In this document: piece by piece, positions 35,001 to 45,576 of the stretch
Layout: every line of letters begins with the position of its first letter
Position numbering within the stretch: the first letter of the stretch is position 1
From: Paraphysoderma sedebokerense
Taxonomy: Eukaryota > Blastocladiomycota > Physodermatomycetes > Physodermatales > Physodermataceae
Length of the DNA stretch: 64,000 bases
Assembly (NCBI GenBank): GCA_025602915.1
Contig: JAHLJZ010000114.1
Span: forward strand, 1 to 64,000
Direction of reading: 5' to 3'
Notes under the pieces: generated by a model
Seen by the model: only the letters and a program-made list of their open reading frames with translations
Told to the model about the DNA's origin: nothing
Database searches by the model: none
Position numbers and translations under genes: made by a program

Positions 35001-36594
35001 TGTAGATGTCTGTAGTAAAGAGCCGATGCTGTTTGTCAACGATGATGCTTCGCTCAAAAGACTGGATACTGGGACTGAGAGCGTGGGAGTTGGCGGCAAT
35101 GAACCGATCTCACTTGTGAATGAAGAGAATTCATTCAACACACTCGACACTGGTAGTGTAGATGTCTGTAGTAAAGAGCCGATGCTGTTTGTCAACGATG
35201 ATGCTTCGCTCAAAAGACTGGATACTGGGACTGAGAGCGTGGGAGTTGGCGGCAATGAACCGATCTCACTTGTGAATGAAGAGAATTCATTCAACACACT
35301 CGACACTGGTAGTGTAGATGTCTGTAGTAAAGAGCCGATGCTGTTTGTCAACGATGATGCTTCGCTCAAAAGACTGGATACTGGGACTGAGAGCGTGGGA
35401 GTTGGCGGCAATGAACCGATCTCACTTGTGAATGAAGAGAATTCATTCAACACACTCGACACTGGTAGTGTAGATGTCTGTAGTAAAGAGCCGATGCTGT
35501 TTGTCAACGATGATGCTTCGCTCAAAAGACTGGATACTGGGACTGAGAGCGTGGGAGTTGGCGGCAATGAACCGATCTCACTTGTGAATGAAGAGAATTC
35601 ATTCAACACACTCGACACTGGTAGTGTAGATGTCTGTAGTAAAGAGCCGATGCTGTTTGTCAACGATGATGCTTCGCTCAAAAGACTGGATACTGGGACT
35701 GAGAGCGTGGGAGTTGGCGGTAATGTACCGATCTCACTTGTGAATGAAGAGAATTCATTCAACAAACTCGACACCGGTAGTGTAGATGTTGGTATCAATG
35801 AGCCGATACTGTTTGTCAACGATGATGCTTCGCTCAAGAGGCTAGATACTGGGACTGGCAGCGTGGGAGTTGGCGGTAATGTACCGATCTCACTTGTGAA
35901 TGAAGAAAATTCATTTAACAAACTCGACACCGGTAGTGTAGATGACGGTATTAAAGAGCCGATACTGTTTGTCAAAGTTGATGCTTCGCTCAAGAGACTA
36001 GATACTAGGACCAGGATGGTGGGAGTTGGTAATGTCGGGGAAGGCAAAAAAGAACCTATTTGAATTTATAACGATTCAATGTTATTAGCTTACTGGGTAC
36101 ATCTGCAATATAAGGTTCAGCCATAATATACCTATCTCGTTCCTCAGTAAAACTAGTTCATCTAATACATTATCGGTTGGCACTGCAGCGGTGGTCGGCA
36201 ATATTGTAATCTCGTGTGTCAGCGAAGTTAGTTCGTTCAGTACGTCTGATATCACAGCCGTCGCGGTTGGATCCAAGAAGCCTATGTTGATAGGTAACGT
36301 AGAAACTTCGTTCAACCTGTCCGAAACCGCCTCCGTCGCGATTGGTGATAGGGAGCCCAGTTCAGTTGTAAATGACGATATTTCGTTCAAAATATCTGAA
36401 AGCAGCGCAGTTGGAGCAGGCGGCAATTGGCTGTTCCCCGTCGTAATGGCGGACGCTTCACTTAAAACACTGGATATTGGTAGTTTGTCTAAAAACTGGT
36501 CCCACGCCGGTCTAGGCAGCGGTGCTGGAATTGCCCCGGCACCACTCAGTAGTGCAACAAGAACAAATAATGAAGTAACAGTTTTTTTCCACAT
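32069..36594 (-). CDS. Surface protein paralogue A: secreted, repeat-rich, C-terminally anchored
   Basis: Largest of four related genes. The start at 36594 gives signal peptide MWKKTVTSLFVLVALLSGAG, cut near GAIPAP. A 68-nt intron (about 36122-36055) joins EIG to the repeat region: some 15 units of 52 residues, each made of two related 26-residue halves (VSSLLSEASSLTNSIGSL and VSSVLNEFSSFTSEIGSL). Conserved C-terminal exons follow: TLNDQGTKLTLKITSS, TEGAPRAGAKFYSREDDKES, LKYTIKISNFPFKRGDSQLA, PVYSSARQSFSIDGG, VKVEDVPNTNPQESVAYVVF and an anchor ending SLMGIAVVSIIMALLTIY. Two repeat units (near 34177 and 34491) each carry the same extra 2 nt, so three frames are needed to cross the gene. Either it is damaged, or unseen splicing or an assembly error is involved. 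Function unknown; a cell-surface or adhesive role is inferred. Confidence 0.65.
33700..36050. repeat. 156-bp tandem repeat array in paralogue A
   Basis: The marker cttgtgaatgaag recurs at 34331, 34645, 34801, 34957, 35113, 35269, 35425, 35581, 35737 and 35893, a strict 156-bp (52-codon) period. Intervening copies at 34173 and 34487 are offset by 2 nt. The central copies are almost identical, which implies recent expansion or homogenisation. Because the unit is a multiple of three, a long antisense frame is also open. Confidence 0.95.
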
Positions 36595-37407
36595 TTCAGT
36601 ACTAATGTCGCGATTTCTAATGCGGTCCGTTATTTCATGGAATGAGACGCACGGAAGAGGTCCAGGACTCTATATATGCAGTATTTCTTGTGGCGCAATG
36701 GAAGAGTCCATGTAAAGAACATTTCTGAAACAACTGACGGAAAGTGTTTTGTTTGGGTGACTTAAGGGGACTTACTAAATCCTGTCAAAAGTGTTAACTG
36801 CAAATGTTGACGAGTCAATAACATCAGACAGTCATCGCACGCAACCAAGGTCCAGAAGAGGAGAATGGTCTCGATTTCTATTCAAATCAATTTAATTACT
36901 TTGTATCAGGCTTCATATCGTTTACATTTGGTATTCATATGTCATGCAGCTGTAATGAAAAATACTACCGCTACTGGATGGTTTAGGCAGTGTACACGAT
37001 AATAAAGACTTATATATTCGTCATTACCACCAAACATTATTCAACGGTAATTTCCGTTTGCAAAGGGTGATCTTGTAGTCGGGGTACGATATATGTGGAA
37101 CTGTAGACACAGAAATACAATACTGAATATTGCTAAACTGATTGGACCTTGAATGTCTGTGGTTTGATCGGAGGAGATACAGAGACCACCTATGTATTGG
37201 GATCTTCATCTAATGGGGAGTCGAGGAATTTGGAAACATACGGGCGATATTGTGTATCGATCTCAGTGATAGCGCATGGAAGTTGCATTCTCAGTCAATC
37301 ATACCTTATGAAGAATTTATTTCCATAGATTTCAAATTCATACATGATTAAAGTAGTGAAAAGATAGCCTGTCTTATCATTCTGATGTACTTCTCTGTCC
37401 GGTCATA
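36595..37407. promoter_or_regulatory. Promoter of paralogue A and intergenic
   Basis: A TATATA motif on the minus strand (about 36671-36678) lies about 80 bp before the paralogue A start. The rest holds no gene. Confidence 0.4.
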
Positions 37408-38901
37408 TTAGTATAAACTAAACCCGATAATGGTAAAATCTACATCGACGAGGGTGCTGCTGGTGTATGTGGCGCATTTGACGTAGAATACATATCTACC
37501 AAAAGCATCATATGTATCACTATACCTTCCACAAACATAATTAAAGTTGTTCCAAGCATTCACGGAAACCGGGGCCAGTGCTGTGGAATTAATTGTCACC
37601 TTAAAGGTTCCTGTGCTAAGTCGACCAATACTGACAACCGCGTTTGCACAATTCCAAGTCCCGCCGGACGATAAATAATGACAGAATATCGGCTTGAAAC
37701 TTAGTTTGCTCTCATCAACCGCGCCTGCTAGCAGTTGGGTACTAGTGACGCCACCTGCTGCAATGTCAGCGGAGGTAATTGTTCCATCCTTGATGTCTAC
37801 AGATTCAATACTGCCATCAAGGATATTCGCAGAAGCAACACCGCCGATTTTGATGTCAGCGGAGACAATGGTACCGTCCAGGATATTCGCAGAAGTGACA
37901 CCACCAATCTTGATATCTGCAGAATCAAGGGTGCCATCCAGAATATTTGCAGAAACGACACCACCAGTTTTAATATCTGCAGAATCAATCGTACCATCCT
38001 TTATGTCCACCGAGTCGATTGTGCCATCGAGGATATTTGCAGAAGCAACACCACCGATTTTAATATCAGCGGAGACAATGGTACCATCGAGAATACTCGC
38101 AGAAGTAACACCACCAATTTTGATATCTGCAGAATCAATGGTGCCATCGAGAATATTCGCAGAAGTAACACCACCAATGTTAATGTCTGCGGTGTCGATA
38201 GTACCATCGAGGATATTCGCAGAAGCAACACCACCAGTTTTGATGTCTGCAGCATCAATGGTGCCATCCAGAATATTTGCAGAAGTGACGCCACCAATAT
38301 GGATATCTTCAGAGACAATGGTACCATCGAGAATATTCGCAGAAGTAACACCACCAGTTTTGATATCTGCACTATCAATAGTCCCATCGAGAATATTTGC
38401 AGAAATGACGCCACCAATTTTGATATCCTCAGCGACAATGGTACCATTGAGGATATTCGCAGAAGTAACACCACCAGTTTTGATATCTGCAGAATCTATC
38501 GTACCATTGAGAATATTTGCAGAAGTGACACCACCGACTTTTATATCTTCAGTTACAATCGTACCGTCCAGAATATTCTCAGAAGTAACACCACCGATAT
38601 TAATATCGGTGGTATCGATGGTACCATCTAAAATTTTTTCAGTAGTGACCGCATTAGCTGCTAATTTAATGCTAGTAACAGCACCATCTTGAAGTTTCGA
38701 ACTAATGACTGACGTGTCTTCAAGCTTTTCAGATGTAACAGAATACTGATTGGGAATTGAGCCAAATTTTCCAGAGACAGAAACAGCAAGAGCACCTGCA
38801 GCTATCAAAGTCAAACCGTAGACCCATAGTTGAACACGCTTTGTCTTCTGCTTTAAGCGTGGAATATCGTCATTGGTGATATCGACTGCAGTATGTTTCA
38901 T
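37408..38901 (-). CDS. Type II membrane protein with 20-residue beta-solenoid-like repeats
   Basis: 497 residues in one exon. A polar cytoplasmic start (MKHTAVDITNDDIPRLKQKT) is followed by one membrane segment (LWVYGLTLIAAGALAVSV, residues 26-43), suggesting type II orientation with the rest outside or in the lumen. Residues about 60-405 are roughly 16 units of 20 residues with consensus GGVTSANILDGTIDSADIK, alternating TIDSADIK and TIVSEDIK. This pattern (DGTIxSxDI, VTSxxIxxG) resembles beta-solenoid stalks of bacterial adhesins and phage tail fibres. A C-terminal globular domain of about 90 residues holds three Cys (WNCANAVV, NYVCGRYSD, YVKCATYTS) and ends VDFTIIGFSLY. The lack of introns and the repeat type hint at a bacterial or viral source; that is inference. 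It sits between paralogues A and B. Confidence 0.72.
   Translation of the reverse strand: MKHTAVDITNDDIPRLKQKTKRVQLWVYGLTLIAAGALAVSVSGKFGSIPNQYSVTSEKLEDTSVISSKLQDGAVTSIKLAANAVTTEKILDGTIDTTDINIGGVTSENILDGTIVTEDIKVGGVTSANILNGTIDSADIKTGGVTSANILNGTIVAEDIKIGGVISANILDGTIDSADIKTGGVTSANILDGTIVSEDIHIGGVTSANILDGTIDAADIKTGGVASANILDGTIDTADINIGGVTSANILDGTIDSADIKIGGVTSASILDGTIVSADIKIGGVASANILDGTIDSVDIKDGTIDSADIKTGGVVSANILDGTLDSADIKIGGVTSANILDGTIVSADIKIGGVASANILDGSIESVDIKDGTITSADIAAGGVTSTQLLAGAVDESKLSFKPIFCHYLSSGGTWNCANAVVSIGRLSTGTFKVTINSTALAPVSVNAWNNFNYVCGRYSDTYDAFGRYVFYVKCATYTSSTLVDVDFTIIGFSLY
37735..38640. repeat. 60-bp tandem repeat array
   Basis: About 15-16 units of exactly 60 bp; AGAAGTAACACCACCAAT-type segments recur once per 60 bases from about 37740 to 38600. 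The units are more diverged than the 156-bp array of paralogue A. Antisense frames are open through the whole array. Confidence 0.95.
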
Positions 38902-39914
38902 TCTTGCTATTGTTTTTTTAAAATATACCTGATGGCTGATATGCGTACTATAGAAGTCAGTTATTACTTGTGTCGGCTTATAACCTCTAATGTTGACCTT
39001 TTATAGTGATCTCATGGCTCGACCGGTCTAAAATTTCGAATCATCGACTTGACCCAACTCTTGCCACTACTTCATTTCCATTGAACCCGAATGTCACAAC
39101 TATCACCAAATTAGTCGCAACCCTCAAAGCACTCAAGGGCTGAAAGGTCAAGAATATCAACGAAAACATATGTCTATGACACAGCATCCATCAAAAAAAT
39201 TAATGGGGGCAACTAGCAGTAGTCTAGCAGTTTCTAGCACTTATCTGTTTCTAGGATTATAGGCCTAGGCTCTCGCACTTTCCCAAAGGTGGCGGCAACT
39301 TGGCTGCAAGATGATGAAAGAAAATACGTTTGAGATCATGTATGTCATAAGTTTCGCAACATAAAATTCTCAAAATGTGGCAAATGACCAAGCCTCATAT
39401 ACATTCACAGATATACACATTGCCGCAATATGTCCTGCGCAAAAAGGTGTGTCTTGGATTCCAATAACATCCATCTACTTCTGTCCCCAGTCCCCACCTT
39501 GCATGAAATTCGGAGACTTATCGATGGTAAATTTTACACTGCTCTCCAGTTTTGAGCGCGGAGAGTCACATTTCTCGTTCCGAAAGAGCAACGGCACGGT
39601 GCAACCGGGAGGGTGCCTAGAACAACGCAGAACCAGCAACCAATAGGGGAGAGAGCTCGAACCCTTCATTTCATCCAGCTGCCAGCACGACCGTTCCCTT
39701 CATCTACCTCACTAACAAAACAGAAGTACAACAGAACTGCGAAAGGGAGACTGAACTTTTCCTACTCCCTCCCCGCCCCTTCACGCCTCTAATTGCATAA
39801 ATAAAACCACATCCCAGTAATCCTTCCCAAAGAGAATTACTGAAACTGCGGACATTTCAGAAACCTCCTCCTCCATCACCAGCTAAACATATCGTTTGAA
39901 ACATTACAGCGGAG
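38902..39914. promoter_or_regulatory. Intergenic with TATA box for the Cys-rich gene
   Basis: A CATAAATAAAA box at about 39796-39806, roughly 110 bp before the ATG at 39915, is a plausible core promoter. The rest shows no gene. Confidence 0.4.
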
Positions 39915-40229
39915 ATGATGCTTGCACAAATTCTTGTCTTAATTGCCTTCCTCGCGCAGACTTCATTTGGTGAAGCCCAATCATCTCAAAATCCCTTTGT
40001 TGACGACCGCTGCACATTATATGGATGCTACTTGATATCATGCGGCAAAGCCGATACTGCATCCATGATTACGAATCCGAATGAATGCCTCAGTTACAAT
40101 CAGACAGAAATTCGATGCAAGAGGGCACCATGGGCTACCTGTCGCTGGAATGAAAAAGACCAGAACTGTTCTTGGAAATTAGAAAGTTCATATGATCACT
40201 GTGTAAACCAAACACTCAATGAATTGTAA
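39915..40229 (+). CDS. Small secreted cysteine-rich protein
   Basis: 104 residues with a clear signal peptide (MMLAQILVLIAFLAQTSFGE) and a mature part with eight cysteines (DRC, YGC, ISC, NEC, IRC, ATC, QNC, DHC) and four NxT/NxS sites (NQT, NCS, NQT among them). The even Cys count suggests a disulfide-stabilised secreted domain. The stop overlaps a good splice donor (GAATT|GTAAGT at 40228). Splicing there to an acceptor near 40293 would add only a few codons (DVV), but a longer unseen structure is possible. A minus-strand paralogue family flanks it on both sides. No family is recognised; an effector-like or wall role is a guess. Confidence 0.6.
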   Translation: MMLAQILVLIAFLAQTSFGEAQSSQNPFVDDRCTLYGCYLISCGKADTASMITNPNECLSYNQTEIRCKRAPWATCRWNEKDQNCSWKLESSYDHCVNQTLNEL

Positions 40230-41101
40230 GTTTTGACAAATAATACATTCATATGGACGCCGGTCTTCGCCAACTGACCAGAGTTCCATCACAGGGATGT
40301 TGTATAAATCGATCAAGTGAGTGTGAAGCTGCGATGAAGTTGTACACTTCTTGGGATCGAGGTAGCGGCTATAATCGGTAGATCGAAGTTTTGAACTCGT
40401 AGGCTATATGTATTACAGGACTTTAGAGATACGCTGATAATGGATGATTGAATAAAAAAGATTATGCTGGAAATTCCGCGAACAGTGTGTCATAGCGACA
40501 AACCAAACTAACGCTTTGAAGGTGCAATGTGACCAAATGACAATCGACGGAACAAAAGCCCCTTTTGCTTGATCCAAAGCTCGAAGCAAGTGGAACGAAA
40601 TGCAGGAACACCCAGCGTCCCAGACCAATAAGAAAATCCGTCAAAATGATAGCAAAGATACATACTAATGACATCAATGATTTGGTATTTTTTAGTGTAC
40701 TGTCAAAATATTCATTCTACTCGCCATTAATGCAAGACTCCGACAACACCCCGCCCAGCGGAACCACGGTACCAGATTTGTATGAAAGATACAGAAATCA
40801 ATGGCAATATATGAATATAAAAAAAAACGGGGAAAGCCAGCAATCAGACAGTACAGGTATAACCAAACTCCTAGTCCAAATTATGGACGAAACGAATTTC
40901 GAATAGCATCATGTACATCTGGGCGGACAATATATAGATATCGTCGTTGTTAGAATTAGATTCGGTTCTACCGTAGGCGCCAAGAAGAATAAAGTGAAAA
41001 GTCGCAATATATATATTCGAACATAAGTTATTTCAACAGACAGACTACTAAACATCGGTAGAAAATATAGATTTAATGGGTATCACAGTTAAAATTTAAT
41101 T
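40230..41101. other. Intergenic or untraced 3' exons of the Cys-rich gene
   Basis: A 113-codon frame at 40565-40906 (contains TVPDLYERYRNQWQYM) is open, but has no clear start or splice partner. No recognised domain. Confidence 0.3.
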
Positions 41102-42687
41102 TTAAATTCCATTCAAGAAGATCATGGCCATGGAGACAAGAGTCACTACAACTAACGAAGAAGCAGAGGAGAATAATTTCTCAACGTCATTTTTTGCGCT
41201 GGTCTGGTTGTAACTTTCGACCATTTTCTCCTCTTCCAAAATAACTTCAGGATCCCAAACCAAGTTCTTGAATTTTGAATTGGGAATTTTAAATACAACG
41301 TAGGCAACGGATTCTGGAGGGTTGGTATTTGGAACGTCTTCAACTTTAATCGAAGAGTCTGTGAAGAGAACCGATGCGGCAGAATCTAAAGTGATTGCCT
41401 GAGTCCAGTTGAAGCGTCCTTTGCCGCCGCCAATGGAGAGAGATGAGGCAGCAGATGATTACTCGCTCTTATGGAAATAGACGATTGATAATGATTTGTT
41501 AGTATCGATGAATACGCAAACAGAAGTCACGGTAAATAATTTACCTCATCACCCTTCTTGAAGTAAACTCCTTTCACAATCGCGAGTTGAGAATTGTTAT
41601 ATCGGAACGGGAAATTGGAAATTCTCAAACTGTACTTCAATGATTTTGGTGTATGAGTAACATTGTCAAGTTTAACTGTGTCATTCACCATATATGCTTC
41701 AAACGTCACTGTTGTGTTAAGGGAAGAGAAAGTGGTGGAGATACTTTTTATTGCGACGCTTTGATTATTCGGAACATCGGTTATGGTAATAGTCGACCAA
41801 TTACTTGGCGGTAAGCTCGCAAAGTTGATGGCATTGTCGCTGGACGCTAGGTGCCAGTTGGCTGCAGGGTTTAACTCAACAAATTTAAGAAGTCCAACGC
41901 GGAATTTGAAAAACGGCTCTGTATCATTTTGGTGACGATAGAAAGTTGCACCAGCATGAGGAGTTCCTTCGGTTCTAAATATTCCAAGAATATCTGATGA
42001 GTATCCTAGGAATCTCAAATGATTTATCACAACTTACTGAAGATTAAAATCCCCACGGAAATCTTGCCCAGAACCTGTTGAAGTCACTTGAACAGTAAGT
42101 TTCGTTCCTTGATCATTCAATGAAGAGTTCAACGTCTTCTGCATACTAGTGGATATCTGATTAATTTGCGTTTCGAGAGGATTGGTTGATATTACGGTAG
42201 GAAGAGGCGGCTTTGCGAGGGATATACTAGTCGAGCTTGAATTTTCTTTCTGTGACGACGAAGTCAGCGGAGTTGGCGTAACAAATCCACTGTTCGTTGG
42301 TATGGTTATGCTTGATATTGATGGGAAGGTGGGTACTGAAATTGGAGGAGTATTCATTGAGAGCACTGAAGTTGGTAGTCCTGTGAACGTAGTAGCAATT
42401 GTTCGCATCGAGACAGGTGGTAGACTGGGTATTGAAACTGACAGCGTATCCGTTGATAGCACTGAACTTAGTGATTCCGTGAACTGACTAGTAGGTAACG
42501 AGACCGATGGTAGAGTAGGAGTGCTCATTGGTAGCATTGGCGGTGTAAACATTGTTATTGGGTTTATAATGGTAAAGTCTGGCGGGAGTTGCGGAGCTGG
42601 CTTAGGCATAGGTGCTGGATTTGCGAAGGCACCATTCTTCAATGCTGCAAATGCAAAGACGAGGGTAATTGGGATATTCTTCATCAT
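41102..42687 (-). CDS. Surface protein paralogue B, premature stop before the anchor
   Basis: Second family member. The start at 42687 gives signal peptide MMKNIPITLVFAFAALKNGA, cut near FANPAP, then a Ser/Thr/Pro-rich region without the 52-residue array. It ends NDQGTKLTVQVTSTGSGQDF at an intron near 42030. Exon 2 has TEGTPHAGATFYRHQND, DVPNNQSVAIKSISTTFS and KYSLRISNFPFRYNNSQLAI, ending KKGDE. Exon 3 should start SEYSSAASS as in paralogue C, but reads SE then TAA (minus-strand codon at 41459-41461), a TAC-to-TAA change. The exon stays open after it to the normal end (SMAMIFLNGI, stop 41102-41104). Translation as spliced in the siblings would stop about 115 residues early and lose the anchor, giving a freely secreted form. 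Confidence 0.65.
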
Positions 42688-43103
42688 GACAACCGTTACC
42701 AGTTACCAGTACGAGTGCAAGCGGTTAAGGTGTTGCACTTGGGAGTGGGGCCCTGTACATATTTCTGTTTCAACAACATATCGCATGGCATAAATGGAAT
42801 CTTCGATGTAGGAATGTGATAGACCGACTCCGGTAGGAGAAACCTCTGCCCTCCCAAACGAGTCACTGTCAATCCCGCTAACACAATATATTATGCTGTC
42901 CGTTGATCATCCGTAACACGCCACTCGCGAACAACAGGCATATCAGAGTATGGCGTCATTCGTCAAACGGAATTTGCATGAAAAAACAACTTTGGCTGTT
43001 TCACACGATTCAATTTTATTTTAATCAAACCACTATTAATATATTTGTAAATGAGTCAATACAAGAAATAATCGAGTGGGTATCACAAGGTTCCAAAACT
43101 AAG
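42688..43103. other. Intergenic between paralogues B and C
   Basis: About 415 bp with the paralogue B promoter side. No gene. Confidence 0.4.
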
Positions 43104-44906
43104 TTAAAATACATTTAAGAGCATCACGGCAATGGACGCAACTACCATGACAACCATCGAAGAACCAGTGGAGAATAATTTCTCAACACCGCTCTTAGCG
43201 TCGGTTTGGTTGAAGCTTTGAACTAATTTCTCCTCTTCCAAGATAACTTCAGGATCCCAAACCAAGCTGTTGAATTTACCATTGGTTTTGAATGCGACAT
43301 AGGCTACAGATTCTGGAGGGTTAGCATTTGGAACATCTTCAACTGAAATTGCAGAATCAGTGGAGAGTGTCGATGCAACGGAATCCATAGTGATGGCGTT
43401 GGTCCAGTTAAAACGGCCTTTGCCGCCGCCAATGGAGAGGGATGAGGCAGCAGATGAGTACTCGCTCTAATGGAAATAGACGATTAATAACGATGTGTTA
43501 GTTAGTATCAAGGAATATACAAATAGAAGTCACAGTAAATAATTTACCTCATCACCCTTCTTGAAGTATACTCCCTTCACAATCGCAAGTTGAGAATCAG
43601 CATGTCGGAATGGGAAATTGCAAACTGTACTTCAATGCCTTGGGGGTATGTGTGACATTGTCAAGTGTAATGGTGTCGTTCACCATGTAGGCTTCAAAGT
43701 TAACTGTTACATTACCATCAGAGGAAGAATCTCCCAACATGACCTCCGTCAACGCGAGCGACAAATCTTTGGGGGCAAGTAAACCATTCGAGTTGGGATT
43801 TCTCATGGAGAATGTGGTAGAGATACTCTTAATTGCGACATTCTTATTGTTAGGGACGTCCGCAATTGTAATAGGGGACCAGAAATTGGAAGAAAGATTT
43901 GCAAAGTTGATGACATTCTCGCTTGAAGTCAAGTTCCAAGTCCTTGCGGGGTTGAGTTCAACTATTTCAAAAGGCCGACGCGGAATTTAAAGAATGATTC
44001 TGTGTCGTTTTGAGCGCGGTAGAAGCTAGCACCAGCATGAGGAGTTCCTTCCGTTCTACAGATTTCAAGAGAGCGAAATGGGTTAATTCAATATATCATG
44101 TATACAGTTTGATTGAGGTCAACTTACTGAAGACTGAAGTCTCCGCGGAAACTTTGACCAGAACTAGAAGAAGAAACTTGAACTGTGAGCTTGGTTCCTT
44201 GTTCATTCAATGAAGTGTTTAAGGTCTTTTGGAAATTTGCAATTATGTTAACTTGGGTTTCAAGAGGATTGTTTGAGATCAATGTCGGAACTGGGGCTTT
44301 TTGAACGAAGCTACTGGTTGATTTTGGACTTCCTTGCTGAGTAGAAGATGGTTCAGCGGTAGAACTCGTGGATGAAGCCGGGTTCACTAGGCTTGTCGCA
44401 GGCGATTCTGGCAACACTGCAGAACCTGTCACTGTTCCTTCGGTTGAGGACGGGTTTGATAGCTCTGTTGGCAACGAACCTAGCCCCGTAGTCATCGTTG
44501 ATATTGCGTTTAATGCGCTTGATAATTTTTCAGGGTTAAATGTTGGCATTGGCCCAATTCCTGATGACAAGGATGAGTTTTCATCAGGAAAAGGTGGCGT
44601 AGAAGTGCCTCCCGGTAATGAACTTGTTGTTGTCAAGGTTGAAATTTGGTTCATGAGGCCAGATAATGTTTCTGTGGGCATAGTCATTGGCGAGATTGAG
44701 GGTGTAAACACGGAAGAGTCGTCAGTAATAACAGGCGGGGTCGAAATACCTCCCGGTACTGAAGTTGATGTAAAGGTTGACATGTCGCTTGTAATGCTAG
44801 GTACTGCTTCTGTAGATGTGGATATTGGTGGCGGAGCAGGAATTGCAACAGCGCCATTTTGCAGGGCTGCAAGCGCGAATAATAGAATTATTGAGTTGCG
44901 CATCAT
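43104..44906 (-). pseudogene. Surface protein paralogue C, frameshifted
   Basis: Third member. The likely start is ATG 44906 (MMRNSIILLFALAALQNGAV, signal peptide; a longer frame upstream to 44966 crosses a TATATATA near 44945 and is unlikely). The Ser/Thr-rich exon holds repeat-like LSSALNAISTMTTGLGSLPT and ends TLNTSLNEQGTKLTVQVSSS. Exon 2, compared with paralogue D, lacks one base at RVGLLK|LVEL (near 43963), giving an immediate TAG. It has a second frame change at KYSLQFPIPTC, shared with D. Exon 3 is intact (SEYSSAASSLSIGGG through MDSVASTLSTDSAISVEDVP to VVMVVASIAVMLLNVF, stop 43104). The coding capacity is therefore broken unless splicing differs. Confidence 0.65.
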
Positions 44907-45576
44907 TTGGAACAAACTTGGGCGGAAAAGCGAACGGAAGCTAAGTATATATAACCTTAATGTCACTTTGCAACGATCTAAATAGAATATTCTTTGATCA
45001 AATGGCGATGCGTAACAGAAGTTTCGTTTGTCCTAATAAGGTAACTGTCATCAAGTCCACATAATGTGCGCATTCACTCGCAAGGGCCAGACACAACTCA
45101 CGCCATGGTACAACAGTCACGATCGATACAGTTGAATAGTTGAGTCGCTTCTCCGCTAAATCAGCATCGACTAGATATAGTTGAAAATTATGTGGCTGCA
45201 TTAAATTCGATAATTGAACCGACCTTATATGATCTATATTTATAATACTCGTAACTTAGTTTTCTACGACCAGGGATAAATCAAGGGAGCCGGAGCATTT
45301 AATCATTGCGTCCATTCGACAAGGTCATGGTAAATGGAGTATCCATTAAATTAGACATCATTGGTTGGTTGTTGTATTGAATTGCTAATGGTCAATGTTG
45401 TTGTCTGTTCAACTGGAACCGCTTTGGTAATGGAAAACTAATCAAAAATAATGTCATCAGCACCCAAATTGTGCGGAAAATTAAATGATAATCATAGAAA
45501 TCAGTTGAATGATATATTTAAAAGTTTTCCATTCAGAAACCGATCGGAAGGGTATCACAAAGTTGCAAAACTAAGT
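44907..45576. other. Promoter of paralogue C and intergenic
   Basis: A TATATATAA motif (minus strand, near 44945-44955) lies about 40 bp before the paralogue C start. No other gene. Confidence 0.4.

Noticed and set aside
34615-36063. Long plus-strand ORF (482 codons) across the repeat array
   Set aside because: Shadow of the 156-bp array: a repeat unit divisible by three keeps an antisense frame open. It lacks a signal peptide, and the minus strand has the signal peptide, introns and family C-terminus.
33700-38640. CRISPR-like array
   Set aside because: Repeats are contiguous coding units of 156 and 60 bp without unique spacers, in a eukaryote.
37694-38692. Plus-strand ORFs of about 300 codons in the 60-bp array
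   Set aside because: Same cause: antisense of a 60-bp in-phase repeat. The minus frame has the membrane segment and C-terminal domain.
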